Shown here in pieces: positions 63,035 through 64,000 of a stretch of DNA of 64,000 bases. Made by a program: the position numbers and the translations under genes. Each line of letters opens with the position of its first letter. Position 1 is the first letter of the stretch. Below the pieces are notes generated by a model. It ran no database searches, was not told the origin of the DNA, and saw only the letters and a list, made by a program, of their open reading frames with translations. The DNA comes from Flavobacterium sp. UMI-01 (GTDB taxonomy: Bacteria; Bacteroidota; Bacteroidia; Flavobacteriales; Flavobacteriaceae): assembly GCF_019656315.1 (NCBI RefSeq), contig NZ_BPLU01000038.1, positions 372,001 through 436,000 on the forward strand. The letters are read 5' to 3'.

Positions 63035-64000
63035 ATGACAAAGAAAACGATGATTAGCTCATCCAACAAAAAAATAATAGCCACATTCTTGTTTACGGCC
63101 TCCCTTTTTGCCCAACAAACTAGCACTGTAAAACTGTGGGAAGTTCCCCTTGCACAAGGGCAAGCAATGCCTCTTAAGGAAATTAAAACCCAATACAGTG
63201 AGGAAAAAGTGGAATGGAAAAATCAAATTTTTATTCAGCCAGAAATTACTTTTCAAAAAATGGAAGGTATTGGAGGTGCTTTTAACGAAATAGGTGGAGA
63301 AGCGTTGTTGAGTTTAAAAAAAGAACAACAACAGGAACTCATGCGAAATTTATTTGCAGCTGACCGAGCGGGCTTTAGTTTTTGTCGAACTGCCATTGGA
63401 GCTAGTGATTTTGGTATTGATGCTTATAGTTATTCCATGGTTCCTAATGATTTTAAAATGGAGCATTTTTCTATCGAAAGAGACCAAAAATACGTTTTAC
63501 CCTACCTCAAAAGTGCTTTACAAGAAAATCCGTCTCTAACTTTATTCGCCTCTCCTTGGAGTCCTCCAGGGTGGATGAAACTAAGTGGCGAAATGGAAGG
63601 TTTGAAACAAAAGCCTAATCAACTGATAGATGACTCCAAAATATATAAAGCTTATGCCTTGTATTTTGTCAAATATTTAGAAGAATATGAAAAAAACGGT
63701 GTGAAAATTGACCGCATTTGTATTCAGAACGAAAACGATGCCAATACAAAATATCCTAGCTGTGTATTCCCCGCCAAAGAGATGGTGGCATTTGCCAATG
63801 ATTATTTAATTCCCGCTTTTAAAAAAAACAGGGTAAAAACAGCCATTTATGCGGGTACTTTTAGAGCCGCTCTCGGAATGGATGTATTGGATTTTACACA
63901 ATGCAAAAACACCAAAAAACTGGCAGGTGTAGGGATTCAATACACCGATTCCCGCTTATTGACAGACGCTAAAACCTTTATGCCTAATCTTAAACTATTT
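63035..64000 (+). CDS. GH30 glycosidase, cut by the right window edge (322 aa visible)
   Basis: The ATG at 63035 follows the GH3 stop by 5 bases; a second ATG 15 bases on is possible. Signal peptide ends ASLFAQ (about residue 27). FQKMEGIGGAFNEIGGE (73-89), FCRTAIGASDFG, LFASPWSPPGWMK and CIQNENDANTKYPSC (acid/base E233) are GH30 hallmarks. The nucleophile glutamate and the beta-sandwich lie beyond the window, and no frameshift was seen in the visible part. GH30 with GH3 suggests breakdown of beta-1,6- or beta-1,3-glucan or related glycans, distinct from the galactan module. Confidence 0.92.
   Translation, partial: MTKKTMISSSNKKIIATFLFTASLFAQQTSTVKLWEVPLAQGQAMPLKEIKTQYSEEKVEWKNQIFIQPEITFQKMEGIGGAFNEIGGEALLSLKKEQQQELMRNLFAADRAGFSFCRTAIGASDFGIDAYSYSMVPNDFKMEHFSIERDQKYVLPYLKSALQENPSLTLFASPWSPPGWMKLSGEMEGLKQKPNQLIDDSKIYKAYALYFVKYLEEYEKNGVKIDRICIQNENDANTKYPSCVFPAKEMVAFANDYLIPAFKKNRVKTAIYAGTFRAALGMDVLDFTQCKNTKKLAGVGIQYTDSRLLTDAKTFMPNLKLF

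Overview
The window looks like a marine Flavobacteriaceae (Bacteroidota) chromosome segment. It is AT-rich, and nearly every enzyme carries a signal peptide or a lipoprotein cysteine. One protein ends in a type IX secretion (Por) sorting domain, intergenic spacers are short, and the families are those used by seaweed-degrading flavobacteria. No rRNA, tRNA, CRISPR array, transposase or integrase was seen.

Almost the whole window (about 0.5-53.7 kb) is a very large saccharolytic locus on the minus strand. The gene set fits a sulfated red-algal galactan (agar/porphyran type, possibly a hybrid galactan): one GH86 endo-enzyme, three GH16 enzymes, five GH117 domains (family of anhydro-L-galactosidases), one GH29 (fucosidase or alpha-L-galactosidase type), six GH2 enzymes, and seven cysteine-type S1 sulfatases (one cut by the left edge). 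There are also three copies of an unassigned beta-propeller glycosidase-like domain, an orphan TIM-barrel-like protein and a beta-helix protein. The substrate is inferred from family content, not proven.

Layout. (a) 1-100: start of a sulfatase running off the left edge. (b) 500-13569: sulfatase, GH2, orphan barrel, sulfatase, GH2, sulfatase, ending at a clear terminator (439-475). (c) 13963-26397: GH29, GH86, mannosidase-like GH2, GH117, beta-helix, GH2, also ending at a terminator. (d) 26592-27737: a plus-strand membrane-anchored HTH regulator. (e) 27.8-39.95 kb: propeller proteins, sulfatases, GH117s and a propeller-GH117 fusion, read from a promoter region near 40 kb. (f) 40.2-53.7 kb: GH117, two GH2s, three GH16s, a FAD oxidoreductase and a sodium/solute symporter, read from a related promoter region near 53.7 kb. 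(g) 53966-54979: a divergent LacI regulator. (h) 55-58.4 kb: a T9SS beta-helix protein and a carbohydrate-binding lipoprotein. (i) 58.9-64 kb: a second membrane-anchored HTH regulator divergent from GH3 and GH30 genes, perhaps a separate beta-glucan or xylan module.

Proposed teamwork (inference): GH16 and GH86 cut the chain. Sulfatases unmask ester-sulfated sugars. GH117 and GH29 remove the L-sugar (anhydro or sulfate-free) from one end and GH2s remove D-galactose. The symporter imports a released product and the cytoplasmic FAD enzyme may act on it. No SusC/SusD pair, no sulfatase-maturation gene and no anhydrogalactose catabolic genes lie in the window.

The most unusual points are: the propeller-GH117 fusion, whose GH117 half has lost a conserved Asp; GH16 domains split by an inserted discoidin-like domain; a GH2 with a golvesin-like insertion; an orphan barrel protein; two paralogous transmembrane regulators whose divergent intergenic regions share a 27-bp site; two homologous promoter regions 14 kb apart; and a propeller gene cut by an in-frame TGA.
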